Positions 45,165-54,799 of a DNA stretch of 64,000 bases are shown in pieces. Below the pieces are notes generated by a model. That model was given only the letters and a program-made list of their open reading frames with translations. It was not told the DNA's origin and made no database searches. The stretch covers positions 2,356,001 to 2,420,000 of the forward strand of contig NZ_CP006880.1 in NCBI RefSeq assembly GCF_000816845.1, read 5' to 3'. The stretch comes from Rhizobium gallicum bv. gallicum R602sp. Lineage in GTDB: Bacteria; Pseudomonadota; Alphaproteobacteria; Rhizobiales; Rhizobiaceae. Position 1 is the first letter of the stretch, and every line of letters begins with the position of its first letter. The translations under genes were made by a program, and so were the position numbers.

Positions 45165-46004
45165 CTATTTGAACTTGGCGCGCATTGCGTCGATGCCTGG
45201 AATGACCCCGGTCAGATGCTCATGCTTCGGGTCGAAGCGTTGGATAAGGCCGCGTCGGTGCTTGCCGACAAGGATGGTGAAGATATAGCTGCGGTGTCCG
45301 GGCGAGGTGACCGTCGGATGATAACCGCGGTCGAGCAGGAACGTATCGCCGCTGCGGGTCATGAATGTCTCGACCGGCCCGTGCTCCTCATAGACGATCT
45401 GTCCACCGAAACCGGTCTCCGGCCAGAAACGGTAATGGTAGAGCTCTTCGTGACGACTTTCGACATCGCCGCACTCGGTGTCGTGCTTGTGGGGCGGGTA
45501 GCCTGACCAGCAGCCATCGCCGGCGTAGAGTTCGCTCACCAGGAGATGACCGCAGCGCCCGTTCTGGCGTTGGCCGAGCAGATGGGCTATGCGGCGCTGA
45601 CTATGCGTCTCCGAGGAGCCGACATTGACCGCGTCGACCTCTTCAGGCGTGACGCGGAAAGCTGCATAGCGCCTCTCGCAGATCCCACCGGCGACGGCGA
45701 TCTCGACACTCTCGCTTATTGCCGTGACGACGACCTCCGCATCGACGGGCGCATAAACGGAATCCGCGTCACCTGACCAGATGTCGGCGCGTTGGCCGAC
45801 TGCTTCGAAGCGAATGCCGTCGACTTCGATGTCGACCCTGCCCGAGAGCACGACATAGAGGCTTTCATGCGCCGGCAGCCGCCTTCGCTCCTGACGGCCG
45901 GCGCAAAGCTTGAGAAGGTCGAAATAAATCAGCTCCAGGGTGGCCGACGATTGGTCGACGAGCGGACGGGCGCGGATCTCGCTAAGGGAAATGAGTTCGG
46001 GCAT
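45165..46004 (-). CDS. IolB-like 5-deoxyglucuronate isomerase family protein
   Basis: 279 residues of double cupin fold. The metal-site motif YPPHKHDTE followed by SRHEELYHYRF and the later DTFLLDRGYHPTVTSPG match IolB/KduI-type isomerases, in which these His and Glu residues bind zinc. IolB converts 5-deoxy-D-glucuronate to 5-dehydro-2-deoxy-gluconate in myo-inositol breakdown, but no other iol gene is visible here. Within an operon with a GH39 enzyme it may act on another uronate. Its ATG directly follows the ATPase stop (TGAATG). Confidence 0.8.
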   Translation of the reverse strand: MPELISLSEIRARPLVDQSSATLELIYFDLLKLCAGRQERRRLPAHESLYVVLSGRVDIEVDGIRFEAVGQRADIWSGDADSVYAPVDAEVVVTAISESVEIAVAGGICERRYAAFRVTPEEVDAVNVGSSETHSQRRIAHLLGQRQNGRCGHLLVSELYAGDGCWSGYPPHKHDTECGDVESRHEELYHYRFWPETGFGGQIVYEEHGPVETFMTRSGDTFLLDRGYHPTVTSPGHRSYIFTILVGKHRRGLIQRFDPKHEHLTGVIPGIDAMRAKFK

Positions 46005-47066
46005 TCAATGCAACTCCGCAAGTGCGTGCTCGTCGAAGGGGGTGAGCTTCAAGGTTTCGGCGTGGTGGCAAGCGACGGAATGGCCATCCATCTTGACTGG
46101 CCGCAGTGGCGGTACGTGGCTCTTGCAGAGGTCTGTAACGTAGCGGCAGCGGGGGTGGAACGGACAGCCTGAAGGAGGGTTCGCCGGATCCGCCACTTCG
46201 CCGGCGAGCCGGATGCGGCGGCCTCGGCGGCGCAGCCGTGGATCCGGGATCGGAACGGCCGAAAGAAGGGCCTCGGTATAAGGGTGGCGAGGGCTGGCGA
46301 AAATGGCGTTGGTCGATGCCTTTTCCACGACCCTCCCCATATACATGACCGCGACGTTGTCGCAGATGTGACGAACGACCGAAAGGTCGTGCGCCACGAA
46401 GAGGTAGGTCAGCCCGAAACGCTCCTGCAGATCCTGCAGCAGGTTGATTGTCTGCGCCTGGACGCTCACGTCCAGAGCCGAGACAGCCTCGTCGGCGATC
46501 ACCAGACGCGGTTCGGGCGCCAGCGCGCGGGCGATGCTGATGCGCTGCCTTTCTCCGCCCGAAAAGGCGTGCGGATAGCGGCGCATGAATTCGGGTCGAA
46601 GTCCGACGCTGCGCAGCAGCTCGGCGACCCGATCCACCAGTTCCGAGCCGGTTGCGATCCCATTCACCTTCAGCACCTCGCCGATGATGTCGATGACACG
46701 CATGCGCGGGTTAAGGGAGGATTGCGGATCCTGGAAGACGACGCGGATATCGCGGTGGATCTCTTTCAGCCCCGGTCCGGACAATGTCGCAAGATCGATG
46801 GGCGCACCGCTGCGCCCGGTATAGACGATCTCGCCTGCCGTCGGGCGGTAAACACGCAGGATGGTGCGTGCGAGCGTCGACTTTCCGCAACCGGATTCGC
46901 CGACGATGCCCAGCGTCTCGCCGCTATCGACGCTGAGTGACACGCCGTCGACGGCCTTGATATGGCCGACGACACGCCGGAATGCACCTCGATGGATCGG
47001 GAAATGCATTTTGAGATTCTGCAATTGGAGCAGCGGGTCCTGTCGCCGGGGTGCGTCAGCCGTCAT
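46005..47066 (-). CDS. oligopeptide-type ABC transporter ATPase (OppF/DppF)
   Basis: 353 residues from the ATG at 47066, which overlaps the stop of the partner ATPase (ATGA). Walker A GESGCGKST, Q-loop VFQDPQSSLNPRM, signature AFSGGERQRISIARAL, Walker B LVIADEAVSALD, and the C-terminal oligopeptide box GCPFHPRC-YVTDLCKSH with cysteines typical of this class. It works with the OppD-type ATPase as a heterodimer under the two permeases. Confidence 0.94.
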   Translation of the reverse strand: MTADAPRRQDPLLQLQNLKMHFPIHRGAFRRVVGHIKAVDGVSLSVDSGETLGIVGESGCGKSTLARTILRVYRPTAGEIVYTGRSGAPIDLATLSGPGLKEIHRDIRVVFQDPQSSLNPRMRVIDIIGEVLKVNGIATGSELVDRVAELLRSVGLRPEFMRRYPHAFSGGERQRISIARALAPEPRLVIADEAVSALDVSVQAQTINLLQDLQERFGLTYLFVAHDLSVVRHICDNVAVMYMGRVVEKASTNAIFASPRHPYTEALLSAVPIPDPRLRRRGRRIRLAGEVADPANPPSGCPFHPRCRYVTDLCKSHVPPLRPVKMDGHSVACHHAETLKLTPFDEHALAELH

Positions 47067-48112
47067 CGGGTCTCTCCGTGCAGGAGGCAGCTTGCAACGT
47101 GGCCTTTCGAAATCGTAACCGGCTCGGGAGCCTTTCGATCGCAAAGCCCTGCCACCGCCTTTGCGCAGCGCGGGTGAAAGCCGCATCCCTGAGGACGGTC
47201 TAAGGGCGAAGGCACCATGCCCTCGATGGTCGGGAGCCGCTTTGTCCCACCGGCATGCATCCGCGGAACCGATTGCAGGAGCGCCCTGGTGTAGGGATGT
47301 GCCGGCGCGTGGAAGATGGTGTCGACGTCGCCGGTCTCGACGACTTTGCCCAGATACATGACGACCACATCATCGGCGATCTCAGACACCACGCCGAGAT
47401 CGTGGGTGACAAACAGCACCGAAAGATTGAAGTCGGCCTGCAGCGTCGAAAGCAGGTCGAGGATATTAGCCTGCGTCGTCACGTCAAGTGCCGTGGTCGG
47501 CTCGTCGGCGATCAGGAGCTTTGGGCGACAGGAAAGCGCAAGCGCAATACAGACGCGCTGGCGCATGCCGCCGGAAAATTGGAAAGCGTAGCTCTCCATA
47601 CGCTCCGTCGGGCGGGGAATGCCGACAAGCGCCAACGTCTCGATCGCATGCTCTTTCGCTTCGCGTCGGCCCATGTTCAGATGCAGGCGAATGACTTCGA
47701 TCATCTGATTGCCAATCGTGTGGACCGGCGAGAGTGCGGCCATCGGCTCCTGGCTGATCAGGGCGATCTGAGCGCCGCGGATCGCCCGCATTTCCTTGCC
47801 GCGTGGATCGAGCGCGACAATGTCCACCGGCGGCTTGCCGGCGTCTGGCCTGTAGCGGATTGCGCCGGACACGACGCGCCCGCCGCGTGGAACCTGGTTC
47901 AGAATCGAGCGCCCGGTAATGCTTTTGCCGGAGCCGGATTCGCCCACGACGCACACCGTCCTGCCGCGCGGGATCGAGAAAGACACACCGTCGACCGCCC
48001 GCACTAATCCCGCATTGCCGAAGAAATGGGTGTGGAGGTTGTCGACCTCGATCAGCAGGTCCGGCGCCGCGCTCCGGTCGGGCTCTTTAGCGGGCATGCG
48101 TTTAGTACTCAT
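47063..48112 (-). CDS. oligopeptide-type ABC transporter ATPase (OppD/DppD)
   Basis: 349 residues, starting at the ATG at 48112 inside the end of the permease gene (11-base overlap); a later ATG at 48097 is also possible. Walker A GESGSGKSI, Q-loop ISQEPMAALSPVH, signature QFSGGMRQRVCIALAL, Walker B LLIADEPTTALD and the C-terminal GCGFHPRCAKAV oligopeptide box. The Fe-S-like cysteine cluster at the end is usual for OppD. Confidence 0.94.
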   Translation of the reverse strand: MSTKRMPAKEPDRSAAPDLLIEVDNLHTHFFGNAGLVRAVDGVSFSIPRGRTVCVVGESGSGKSITGRSILNQVPRGGRVVSGAIRYRPDAGKPPVDIVALDPRGKEMRAIRGAQIALISQEPMAALSPVHTIGNQMIEVIRLHLNMGRREAKEHAIETLALVGIPRPTERMESYAFQFSGGMRQRVCIALALSCRPKLLIADEPTTALDVTTQANILDLLSTLQADFNLSVLFVTHDLGVVSEIADDVVVMYLGKVVETGDVDTIFHAPAHPYTRALLQSVPRMHAGGTKRLPTIEGMVPSPLDRPQGCGFHPRCAKAVAGLCDRKAPEPVTISKGHVASCLLHGETR

Positions 48113-49244
48113 AGGGATCTGCAGCATCGCGTATTCCATCCCCAAGAAAGTTGAGCGCAAGGACCGTGATGATCACCGCCAGTCCGGGCAGGAACAACCA
48201 TGGCGCGTTGGAGACAGCGAGGATGTTCTGCGCCTCCTGCAGCAAGACACCCCAGCTCACCACCGGAGGTCTGAGCCCAATGCCCAGGAAAGACAGCGCC
48301 GTCTCGGCCAGGATCATGGTGGGGATCGCCAGCGTCACCGAGGCGATGATATGGCTCATGAACGACGGCACCATATGTCGCCAGATGATGCGCATCTTGG
48401 AACAGCCGTCGAGCTGGGCGGCGATAACGAAGTCCTCAGACTTGAGCGACAGGAAGCGACCACGCACCACGCGTGCCATGTCAGTCCAGCCGATCAGCGA
48501 CAGGATGACAGTGATCCAGAGGTAGACAACGATCGGGTCGGTGCTGATCGGAACGGCCGCCGCCAGCCCCATCCAGAGCGGGATGGTCGGTATCGACTTC
48601 AAAAGCTCGATGCCGCGCTGGATGACATCATCCACCCAACCGCCGTAGAGGCCCGATATGCCCCCTAAAAGAATGCCGAGGATCAGACTGATGGTGACGC
48701 CGATAAGGCCCACCGACATCGAGATACGGGTGCCATGGATGGTTCTGCTGAGCACGTCACGGCCCAGCCGGTCAGCACCAAAGAGGTAAAAGGGTTGGCC
48801 CGGTTCGAGCGGACCGATCAAGTGACGGTTCGTCTCGAACAGGCCCCAGAACCGGTAAGGCTCGCCCTTGACGAAAAAACCAACAGGGATGAGCGTGTTC
48901 GGATCGGGTTCGTAGATACGGCTGAGTGCAATCGGGTCGACCTTGGCGGAGTAGCCGTTCACATAGAGCATGTGGAACGCGCCGTTGGCGTCATAGCCCG
49001 CAAACCTGATTCGCTGCGGCGGGGCATAGGTGAAGCGTGGATCGTAAGCCTGCTCCGACATCGGCGCCAGGAACTCGGCGAAGGCGGCAATCAGATAGAC
49101 GAGTACGATGACGGCGCCGGAAACCAAAGCCACCCGGTGTTGACAAAAGCGCCACCAGATCAACCGCCATTGCCCCGCAGAAGCGTTTGCGTTCTTGGCG
49201 GGCCGAATCTCGGGGATGGCCGTTGCCACGGTTTGATCGGCCAT
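48102..49244 (-). CDS. oligopeptide-type ABC transporter permease (DppC)
   Basis: 380 residues from the ATG at 49244 with GAGGAGG upstream; longer than most DppC (about 300) because of a periplasmic insert between the first two membrane segments (around residues 60-160, containing the DYDANGAFHMLYVNG-like stretch GYDANGAFHMLYVNG). The block FGADRLGRDVLSRTIHGTR and the EAA loop VIAAQLDGCSKMRIIWRHM are diagnostic. The insert is typical of permeases for glycan or large ligands of this group. Confidence 0.92.
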   Translation of the reverse strand: MADQTVATAIPEIRPAKNANASAGQWRLIWWRFCQHRVALVSGAVIVLVYLIAAFAEFLAPMSEQAYDPRFTYAPPQRIRFAGYDANGAFHMLYVNGYSAKVDPIALSRIYEPDPNTLIPVGFFVKGEPYRFWGLFETNRHLIGPLEPGQPFYLFGADRLGRDVLSRTIHGTRISMSVGLIGVTISLILGILLGGISGLYGGWVDDVIQRGIELLKSIPTIPLWMGLAAAVPISTDPIVVYLWITVILSLIGWTDMARVVRGRFLSLKSEDFVIAAQLDGCSKMRIIWRHMVPSFMSHIIASVTLAIPTMILAETALSFLGIGLRPPVVSWGVLLQEAQNILAVSNAPWLFLPGLAVIITVLALNFLGDGIRDAADPYEY

Positions 49245-49260
49245 TGCGCTTGCCTCCTCT

Positions 49261-50247
49261 TTAACCGTTGCGGATGCGCGGATCGAGCCATGCAAGAAGC
49301 AGGTCGGAGATCAGCGTACCGATGAGGGTAAGGATGCTCATGAGCAGAATGATGCTGCCGGCCAGATACATATCTTGGGCAAAGAGCGCGCTGAGCAGCA
49401 GCGGCCCGGTTGTCGGCAGGCTGAGCACGATGGACACCACGACCGCTCCGGAAACGAGATGCGGCAAGACCCAGCCGAGCGTTGAGACGAACGGGTTGAG
49501 CGCCACGCGCACCGGATACTTCAAGAGCAGCCTGGTTTCGCTGAGACCGCGGGCGCGCGCCATGTCGACATAGGGCTTGTTAAGCTCATCCAGCAGGTTT
49601 GCTCGCATGATGCGGATAAGCGCTGCCGTCGCGCCGGTGCCGAGCACGATGACCGGGATCCACATGTGCTTCATGAGATCCCAAAGCTTGCCCCAGCTCC
49701 AGGCCGCATTCATGTATTCGGGTGAGAACAGTCCACCGATGCTCAGCCCGAAATAGTGAGCGCTGAAATACATCAGCACCAGCGCCAGCAGGAAGCTTGG
49801 AATGGCAAGGCCGAGGAAGCCGAAGAAGGTGGCGACGTAGTCGCCGACGGAATATTGCCGCACTGCCGAATAGATGCCGATCGGGAATGCCACCGCCCAC
49901 ACGAAGATCAGTGTGATGAGCGAAACCACCATCGTCAGGTTCAGGCGCGACCAGATAAGCTCGCTGACCGGTTTGTTCCAGTCGAAAGACTGCCCGAAAT
50001 CGCCGCGCAGCAAAATGCCGCTGATCCACTTCCAGTATTGGACGATCAAGGGCTGATCGAGTCCATAGCGCTCGCGCAGGCCCGCGAGCACCCCGGGATC
50101 GATGGTTTCGTTCTGCGACGCCAGCCGGGCGGTCAAAGCAGTCAGGAAATCACCCGGCGGAAGCTGGATGATGATGAATGTGACGATCGAAATCACGAAC
50201 ATCATCGGGATCATGTAGAGCAGGCGTCTGATCATGAATCCGGCCAT
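49261..50247 (-). CDS. oligopeptide-type ABC transporter permease (DppB)
   Basis: 328 residues from the ATG at 50247 (GAGGAA upstream). The opening MIRRLLYMIPMMFVISIVTF, the block GDFGQSFDWNKPVSELIW and the EAA region MARARGLSETRLLLKYPVRV mark DppB/OppB-like permeases. Six membrane segments. Follows the binding-protein gene after 90 bases. Confidence 0.93.
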   Translation of the reverse strand: MAGFMIRRLLYMIPMMFVISIVTFIIIQLPPGDFLTALTARLASQNETIDPGVLAGLRERYGLDQPLIVQYWKWISGILLRGDFGQSFDWNKPVSELIWSRLNLTMVVSLITLIFVWAVAFPIGIYSAVRQYSVGDYVATFFGFLGLAIPSFLLALVLMYFSAHYFGLSIGGLFSPEYMNAAWSWGKLWDLMKHMWIPVIVLGTGATAALIRIMRANLLDELNKPYVDMARARGLSETRLLLKYPVRVALNPFVSTLGWVLPHLVSGAVVVSIVLSLPTTGPLLLSALFAQDMYLAGSIILLMSILTLIGTLISDLLLAWLDPRIRNG

Positions 50248-50336
50248 TTCCTCGCTCCTTGCCGTGTATGTGGGCAGATCTGCTGCGACACGAAACAAGG
50301 GCGGCGGCAGGACTTGTCGCCGCCCGGTTCGGAAGG

Positions 50337-52265
50337 TCAGTTTTCGTAGTAGAAGGTCTCCGGCTTCACCGGCCCGGGGATCATGTAGAAAGAGGTGCTC
50401 GGGATGACGTCGGGCACATTGCGCATATTCTTCTTGACGATCCCGACGCGGTCGGGTTCGAGGTTGGTACCGATGATGTAGAATTGGTCGCGTGTAATGG
50501 CGAGCAGTTCCTTCATGGCCGCGAGCTGCTGCTCAAGTGTCGCACTCTGCTGCACCTTCCGGTACAGATCCATCTGCTTCTTGGCTTCCTCGCTCGGCTC
50601 CTCGGCATTCGGATCGTTGGGGTTCTGGTAGTAAAGACCCCAGGCGGTCGCGAAGCTCGATTCATATTCATGCGGGAAGTACCATTTGGGATCGAGCAGT
50701 CCCAGAAAATCGTAGCCTCCGCCGCCGACCCAGCCGATGCCATCGTTCTCGTTGGTCTGGAGACGGGCGAAGATGAGCGAGCGCTCCGTCGGTCGCGGCT
50801 GCATATCGATGCCGACGGTCCTCCAGTAGCGCTGGATCAATTCGAGCGCGTCACTTTGGATCGGACTCCCCGTCAGTACGTCTATGGCGAAGGTTACCCG
50901 CCTGCCGTCCGGCCCGAGTCTGTACCCTTCGGCGTCGCGAGTCGTCAGTCCCGCCTTGTCGAGATACCGGTTGGCAAGATTGACGTCGTACTTGAGGTAT
51001 TGGGTCGCCATCTGCTCGTCATAGAGCGCGCTGCCTTCACGCGGAGCGGCCTGGTATGGTTTCGATTGGCCGGCGTAGATGAGCTGGTTGAGCTCCTCGC
51101 GGTTGATCGCGTGGCTGAGACCGATGCGAAAGTTCTTGTCTGAGAAGACCTTGCGCAGCACCTTGTTCTTGTGGGTCTGGTTCAGCGTGATAAGCAAGGC
51201 GTTTGACCAAGCCGGCCGCGCGATGAAAAGCCTGTATCCGCCCTTTTCCTGATTCTGAACGATGACCGGCCGGGCGTCCGTGGTCTCGATGAAACGGTTC
51301 TGCATGTCGATCTCGCCATTGATCGCCTTCAGAATGATCGCCTGTGTGTCCTCCATCACGTCGATGGTGACCTTGTCGAGATAGGGCAGCTGGTTGCCGG
51401 CGGTGTCGACTTTCGCATAGTAGGGGTTGCGCTCGGCCACGACCTGCGATGTGCCCACATAGGGGGCGGCCAGCATCCAGGCGTCGAGCACCGGGCGGCC
51501 GACATCGCGCCAGCGGCCGGGGAACGAGATCTTGTTGTTGAAGAGCTGCACCCAGTCTGCCGCACCGGCCTGCTTGACCAGCGCGGCAATGCCTTCTGGA
51601 TTGAAATCCTTGTGGAATTTCTTGAGGTAGTGCGCCGGCGAGGCGGCAAGGATATCGGCGCCGCGGATGGTGGCCATGTTCATCAGGAACAGGCCGTTGG
51701 GCGCCTTGAATCTAAACACGACTTTGTAGTCGCCAAGCTTTTCGACTTTGACTGGCTCGCCGCCTGCCGTCAGCCATGCCGGGGGCGAGGGCGTGATTTC
51801 CTTGTTGCGCAGGACATGCTCGTCCCAGAAGATCAGGTCGTCGGCGCTGAAGGGCTCGCCGTCCGACCAGCGGGTGCCTTCGCGCAGGGTGAACGTGTAT
51901 TCAGTGGCGTCGGCATTAACCTCGAAACTCTCGGCGATATCGGGAATGACCTCGGTCCATTCGGGGTTCCAGCGGACAAGCCGGGTATAGCCGATCGAGC
52001 GCTCGATCTCGCTGTCGCCGCCGCCGAAAGTGGCGGTGCGCCAGGTGCCGCCGTAGCTGCCAACCGACTGGAGCGGCGCAAGTACGAGGGGCTTTGCCGG
52101 CAGGCGCTTGTCAACAGGAGGCAATTTTTTTGCATCGACGAGCGCTTTGAGCTGCGGAGACTCCTGAAAAGCAACTGCAGCCCCGGCCCAGCCGGCGCCC
52201 ACAACAAGTGCGAGAACGGCAGCACACGCGGCTTGCCGTGGCAGATCTCGGACGAGCTTCATCAT
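50337..52265 (-). CDS. oligopeptide-type periplasmic binding protein (SBP_bac_5)
   Basis: 642 residues, at the large end for the family. A signal peptide with core ACAAVLALVVGAGWAG leads to the periplasm. Family blocks include YEFTLREGTRWSDGEPFSADD in two parts and WSNALLITLNQTHKN. The length and the operon partners GH39 and IolB-like suggest a glycan rather than a peptide ligand; several SBP_bac_5 proteins of rhizobia bind oligosaccharides. First gene of the leftward operon; GGGAGGA precedes the start. Confidence 0.9.
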   Translation of the reverse strand: MMKLVRDLPRQAACAAVLALVVGAGWAGAAVAFQESPQLKALVDAKKLPPVDKRLPAKPLVLAPLQSVGSYGGTWRTATFGGGDSEIERSIGYTRLVRWNPEWTEVIPDIAESFEVNADATEYTFTLREGTRWSDGEPFSADDLIFWDEHVLRNKEITPSPPAWLTAGGEPVKVEKLGDYKVVFRFKAPNGLFLMNMATIRGADILAASPAHYLKKFHKDFNPEGIAALVKQAGAADWVQLFNNKISFPGRWRDVGRPVLDAWMLAAPYVGTSQVVAERNPYYAKVDTAGNQLPYLDKVTIDVMEDTQAIILKAINGEIDMQNRFIETTDARPVIVQNQEKGGYRLFIARPAWSNALLITLNQTHKNKVLRKVFSDKNFRIGLSHAINREELNQLIYAGQSKPYQAAPREGSALYDEQMATQYLKYDVNLANRYLDKAGLTTRDAEGYRLGPDGRRVTFAIDVLTGSPIQSDALELIQRYWRTVGIDMQPRPTERSLIFARLQTNENDGIGWVGGGGYDFLGLLDPKWYFPHEYESSFATAWGLYYQNPNDPNAEEPSEEAKKQMDLYRKVQQSATLEQQLAAMKELLAITRDQFYIIGTNLEPDRVGIVKKNMRNVPDVIPSTSFYMIPGPVKPETFYYEN

Positions 52266-52324
52266 TTCCTCCCAATGTGAACCCGCAGAACGCTGTCGTT
52301 ATCTTAGTCCTTCTTTGTCTTGAG

Positions 52325-52344
52325 TTACGTTATCGTTACCGTAA
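52325..52344. promoter_or_regulatory. LacI-type operator 1
   Basis: Imperfect palindrome with arms TTACGTTATC and GTTACCGTAA (8 of 10 positions symmetric around a central CG), a typical LacI-family site. It lies 60 bases before the binding-protein gene and upstream of the LacI-type gene. Confidence 0.55.
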
Positions 52345-52418
52345 TTTTCTGTCAAATGGATTCTCCTCGCGCCTAGAATAACCGATATTTTTGCTTGGCT
52401 TTGAACTCAGATATGTGC

Positions 52419-52432
52419 GATATCGTTACCAT
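52419..52432. promoter_or_regulatory. LacI-type operator 2
   Basis: The decamer TATCGTTACC (52421-52430) repeats exactly the core of operator 1, 90 bases away. It sits 25 bases before the TTG start chosen for the LacI-type gene; if an earlier start were used it would be inside the coding region. Confidence 0.5.
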
Positions 52433-52454
52433 CTATTTGCAGAGAGACGAGCAT

Positions 52455-53462
52455 TTGACCCGGCATAAGGATTTCGAATCGAAGACCACAATTGCCGACG
52501 TGGCCCGCGCGGCGGGCGTGTCGCCGATGACTGTTTCACGCGTATTGAATGGCCATGGCGGCGCCAGTGCCGAAACCAGCGAGCGCGTTGTCTCGGCTGC
52601 CAGCGCGCTGAACTACCGGCCCAATCCTTTCGCACGCGGGCTGCGGTCCGACCGATCGAGAACCATTGGATTTCTGGTTCCAGACATTACCAACCCGTTC
52701 TTCCCCGAGATTATCCGCGGTGCCGAAGACGCGGCCAACGCCGCCGGCTACAATCTGCTGCTGTCGAACGTCGTGGAAAGCAGCAAGCGCGAGGCCGAGT
52801 TAATCGATGCGTTCCTGTTGCATCGTGTCGATGGAATCATCGTGTGCAGCGCGCGACTGCCGGACGCGGCGCTGCACAAGGCGCTTAGCCCACATCGGGC
52901 AGCGGTGCTTATCAACCGTGAGGCGCCGAAGGATGTCGCCGGCACGATAATGACCGACTATGAGCATGGCGCTTCGCGGGCGATCAACCACCTCGTGGCG
53001 CGTGGCCGGCGCAAGATTGCAATCATTGCCGGTCCTCGCAATTCCTATGGCGGTAAATGTCGCCTGATCGGCATCGGCAAGACCTTAGCCGAACACGGTC
53101 TCCAGGCGCCCGAGCCGATCTACTGCGACCCAACGGTTGCCGGCGGGCGCATCGCGGCAGAAGAGCTGTTAGCTGCGAAGTCGGGCTTCGACGCCCTTGT
53201 CTGCTACAACGATCTCAACGCCATCGGCGCCATGAAGGCCTGCCGGGCGGCGGGCATCACCGTACCGCAGCAAATGGCCCTGGTCGGCTTCGACGACATA
53301 CCGATTGCCGAGCTGATGTCTCCGGCCTTGACTACCCTGCGCGTGCACAAGCGCGAGATGGGCGAAGCGGCCGTAAGGCTTCTACTCAGCCGTATCGTCA
53401 CGAAGAATAAGCAGCACGGGGTCGTAATCGAGCCAGAACTCATGGTCCGCGAGACGACCTGA
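52455..53462 (+). CDS. LacI-family transcriptional regulator
   Basis: 335 residues from the TTG at 52455. This start gives the usual LacI length and leaves the second operator in the leader; an ATG at 52413 is the alternative. The HTH (TTIADVARAAGVSPMTVSRV) and hinge (NYRPNPFARGLRS) are followed by a periplasmic-binding-like sensor domain with GFLVPDITNPFFPEIIRG and LVGFDDIPIAELMSPALTT. It lies divergent from the oligopeptide-type ABC operon and just upstream of the fucosidase gene, so it should repress both until a sugar binds. Confidence 0.9.
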   Translation: MTRHKDFESKTTIADVARAAGVSPMTVSRVLNGHGGASAETSERVVSAASALNYRPNPFARGLRSDRSRTIGFLVPDITNPFFPEIIRGAEDAANAAGYNLLLSNVVESSKREAELIDAFLLHRVDGIIVCSARLPDAALHKALSPHRAAVLINREAPKDVAGTIMTDYEHGASRAINHLVARGRRKIAIIAGPRNSYGGKCRLIGIGKTLAEHGLQAPEPIYCDPTVAGGRIAAEELLAAKSGFDALVCYNDLNAIGAMKACRAAGITVPQQMALVGFDDIPIAELMSPALTTLRVHKREMGEAAVRLLLSRIVTKNKQHGVVIEPELMVRETT

Positions 53463-53485
53463 TCGACAGACAGGAGGAGTTTTTG

Positions 53486-54799
53486 ATGAATGTCCAGAAC
53501 CTGCAAGCTTTGACCTTACCGGATGAAAAGAAGGCGTGGTTCGTGCATGACCGCTTCGGTCTTTTCGTGCATTGGGGGCTCTACGCGCTGCCGGCGAGGC
53601 ACGAATGGGTGAAAAGCCGCGAAGAGCTGAGCGACGCCGACTATCAGAACTATTTTGATCATTTCGATCCGGATCTCTACGATCCCCGCGACTGGGCCAG
53701 GCGCGCCCGCGCCGCAGGCATGAAATATGTCGTGCTGACCTCCAAGCACCATGAAGGTTTTTGTCTCTGGGATACCAAGACGACCGACTACAAGGTGACC
53801 AACACGCCCTACGGACGAGACCTGCTCCTTCCGTTCGTGGAAGCATTTCGAGCCGAAGGACTGAAGATTGGCTTCTACTATTCGCTGATCGACTGGCACC
53901 ATCCAGATTTTACGATCGACCCGCGTCATCCCCAGCGCAACCATCCCGATGCCGTTAAAATAAATGAAGCGCGCGACATTCGACGCTATGCCGCCGTCAT
54001 GCGCGAGCAGGTCCGCGAACTGCTTACCGACTTCGGTCGGGTCGATGTCATGTGGTTCGATTTCTCCTACCCGCAGTGGAAGCAGGGCGACCTCGTCGGC
54101 AAAGGGCACAAGGACTGGGAGAGCGAACCACTGGTGCGCCTGGTGCGCGAACTCGCGCCGGATACGATCATCAACAACCGGCTCGATCTCGCCGATCTCG
54201 TGCCCGATATCGTAACGCCGGAGCAATATGTGCCTCGTGCCTGGCCTGAACGAGACGGCAAACGGATGACCTGGGAGGCGTGCCACACCTTCAGCGGCTC
54301 ATGGGGTTATCACCGAGACGAGGATAGTTGGAAAAGCCCCGAGCAGCTGGTCCAGCTCCTGATCGGCAGTGTGGCGATGGGCGGCAACCTGCTGATGAAC
54401 GTCGGGCCGACGGCGCGCGGCACGCTTGACCATCGCGCCAAGGCTGCGCTCAGCGCCTACGAAGAATGGATTGCGCTGCATGGGCGCAGCATCTATGGCT
54501 GCACCCAGTCTGAATTCTCCGCGCCGATCGACTGCAGGCTGACGCAGAATGGCAGCCGGCTCTACATCCACCTCTTCAACTGGCCGTTCCGGCACCTGCA
54601 TTTCGACGCGCTGGCGGGCAAGATCGAGTATGCCCAGTTTTTGCATGACGGCAGCGAGGTAGCCTGGCTCAAACCATCCGGAAATACGCTTTGGAAGAAC
54701 AGCCAGTTCCCCGTCGGCGAAGATGCCGTCAGCTTCGTGTTGCCGGTACGCAGACCATCTGTCACGGTGCCGGTCATTGAAGTTTTCCTGAAGACGTGA
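53486..54799 (+). CDS. alpha-L-fucosidase, glycoside hydrolase family 29
   Basis: 437 residues, no signal peptide. The opening FVHDRFGLFVHWGLYALPA, the block YVVLTSKHHEGFCLWDTKTT and the nucleophile Asp192 in VDVMWFDFSYPQ mark GH29. The C-terminal beta domain is present. It removes terminal L-fucose from plant or host glycans. The start is the ATG after GGAGGAG; 24 bases separate it from the LacI-type gene, so both are in one transcript. With the GH39 and ABC genes it forms a glycan-use locus. Confidence 0.9.
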   Translation: MNVQNLQALTLPDEKKAWFVHDRFGLFVHWGLYALPARHEWVKSREELSDADYQNYFDHFDPDLYDPRDWARRARAAGMKYVVLTSKHHEGFCLWDTKTTDYKVTNTPYGRDLLLPFVEAFRAEGLKIGFYYSLIDWHHPDFTIDPRHPQRNHPDAVKINEARDIRRYAAVMREQVRELLTDFGRVDVMWFDFSYPQWKQGDLVGKGHKDWESEPLVRLVRELAPDTIINNRLDLADLVPDIVTPEQYVPRAWPERDGKRMTWEACHTFSGSWGYHRDEDSWKSPEQLVQLLIGSVAMGGNLLMNVGPTARGTLDHRAKAALSAYEEWIALHGRSIYGCTQSEFSAPIDCRLTQNGSRLYIHLFNWPFRHLHFDALAGKIEYAQFLHDGSEVAWLKPSGNTLWKNSQFPVGEDAVSFVLPVRRPSVTVPVIEVFLKT

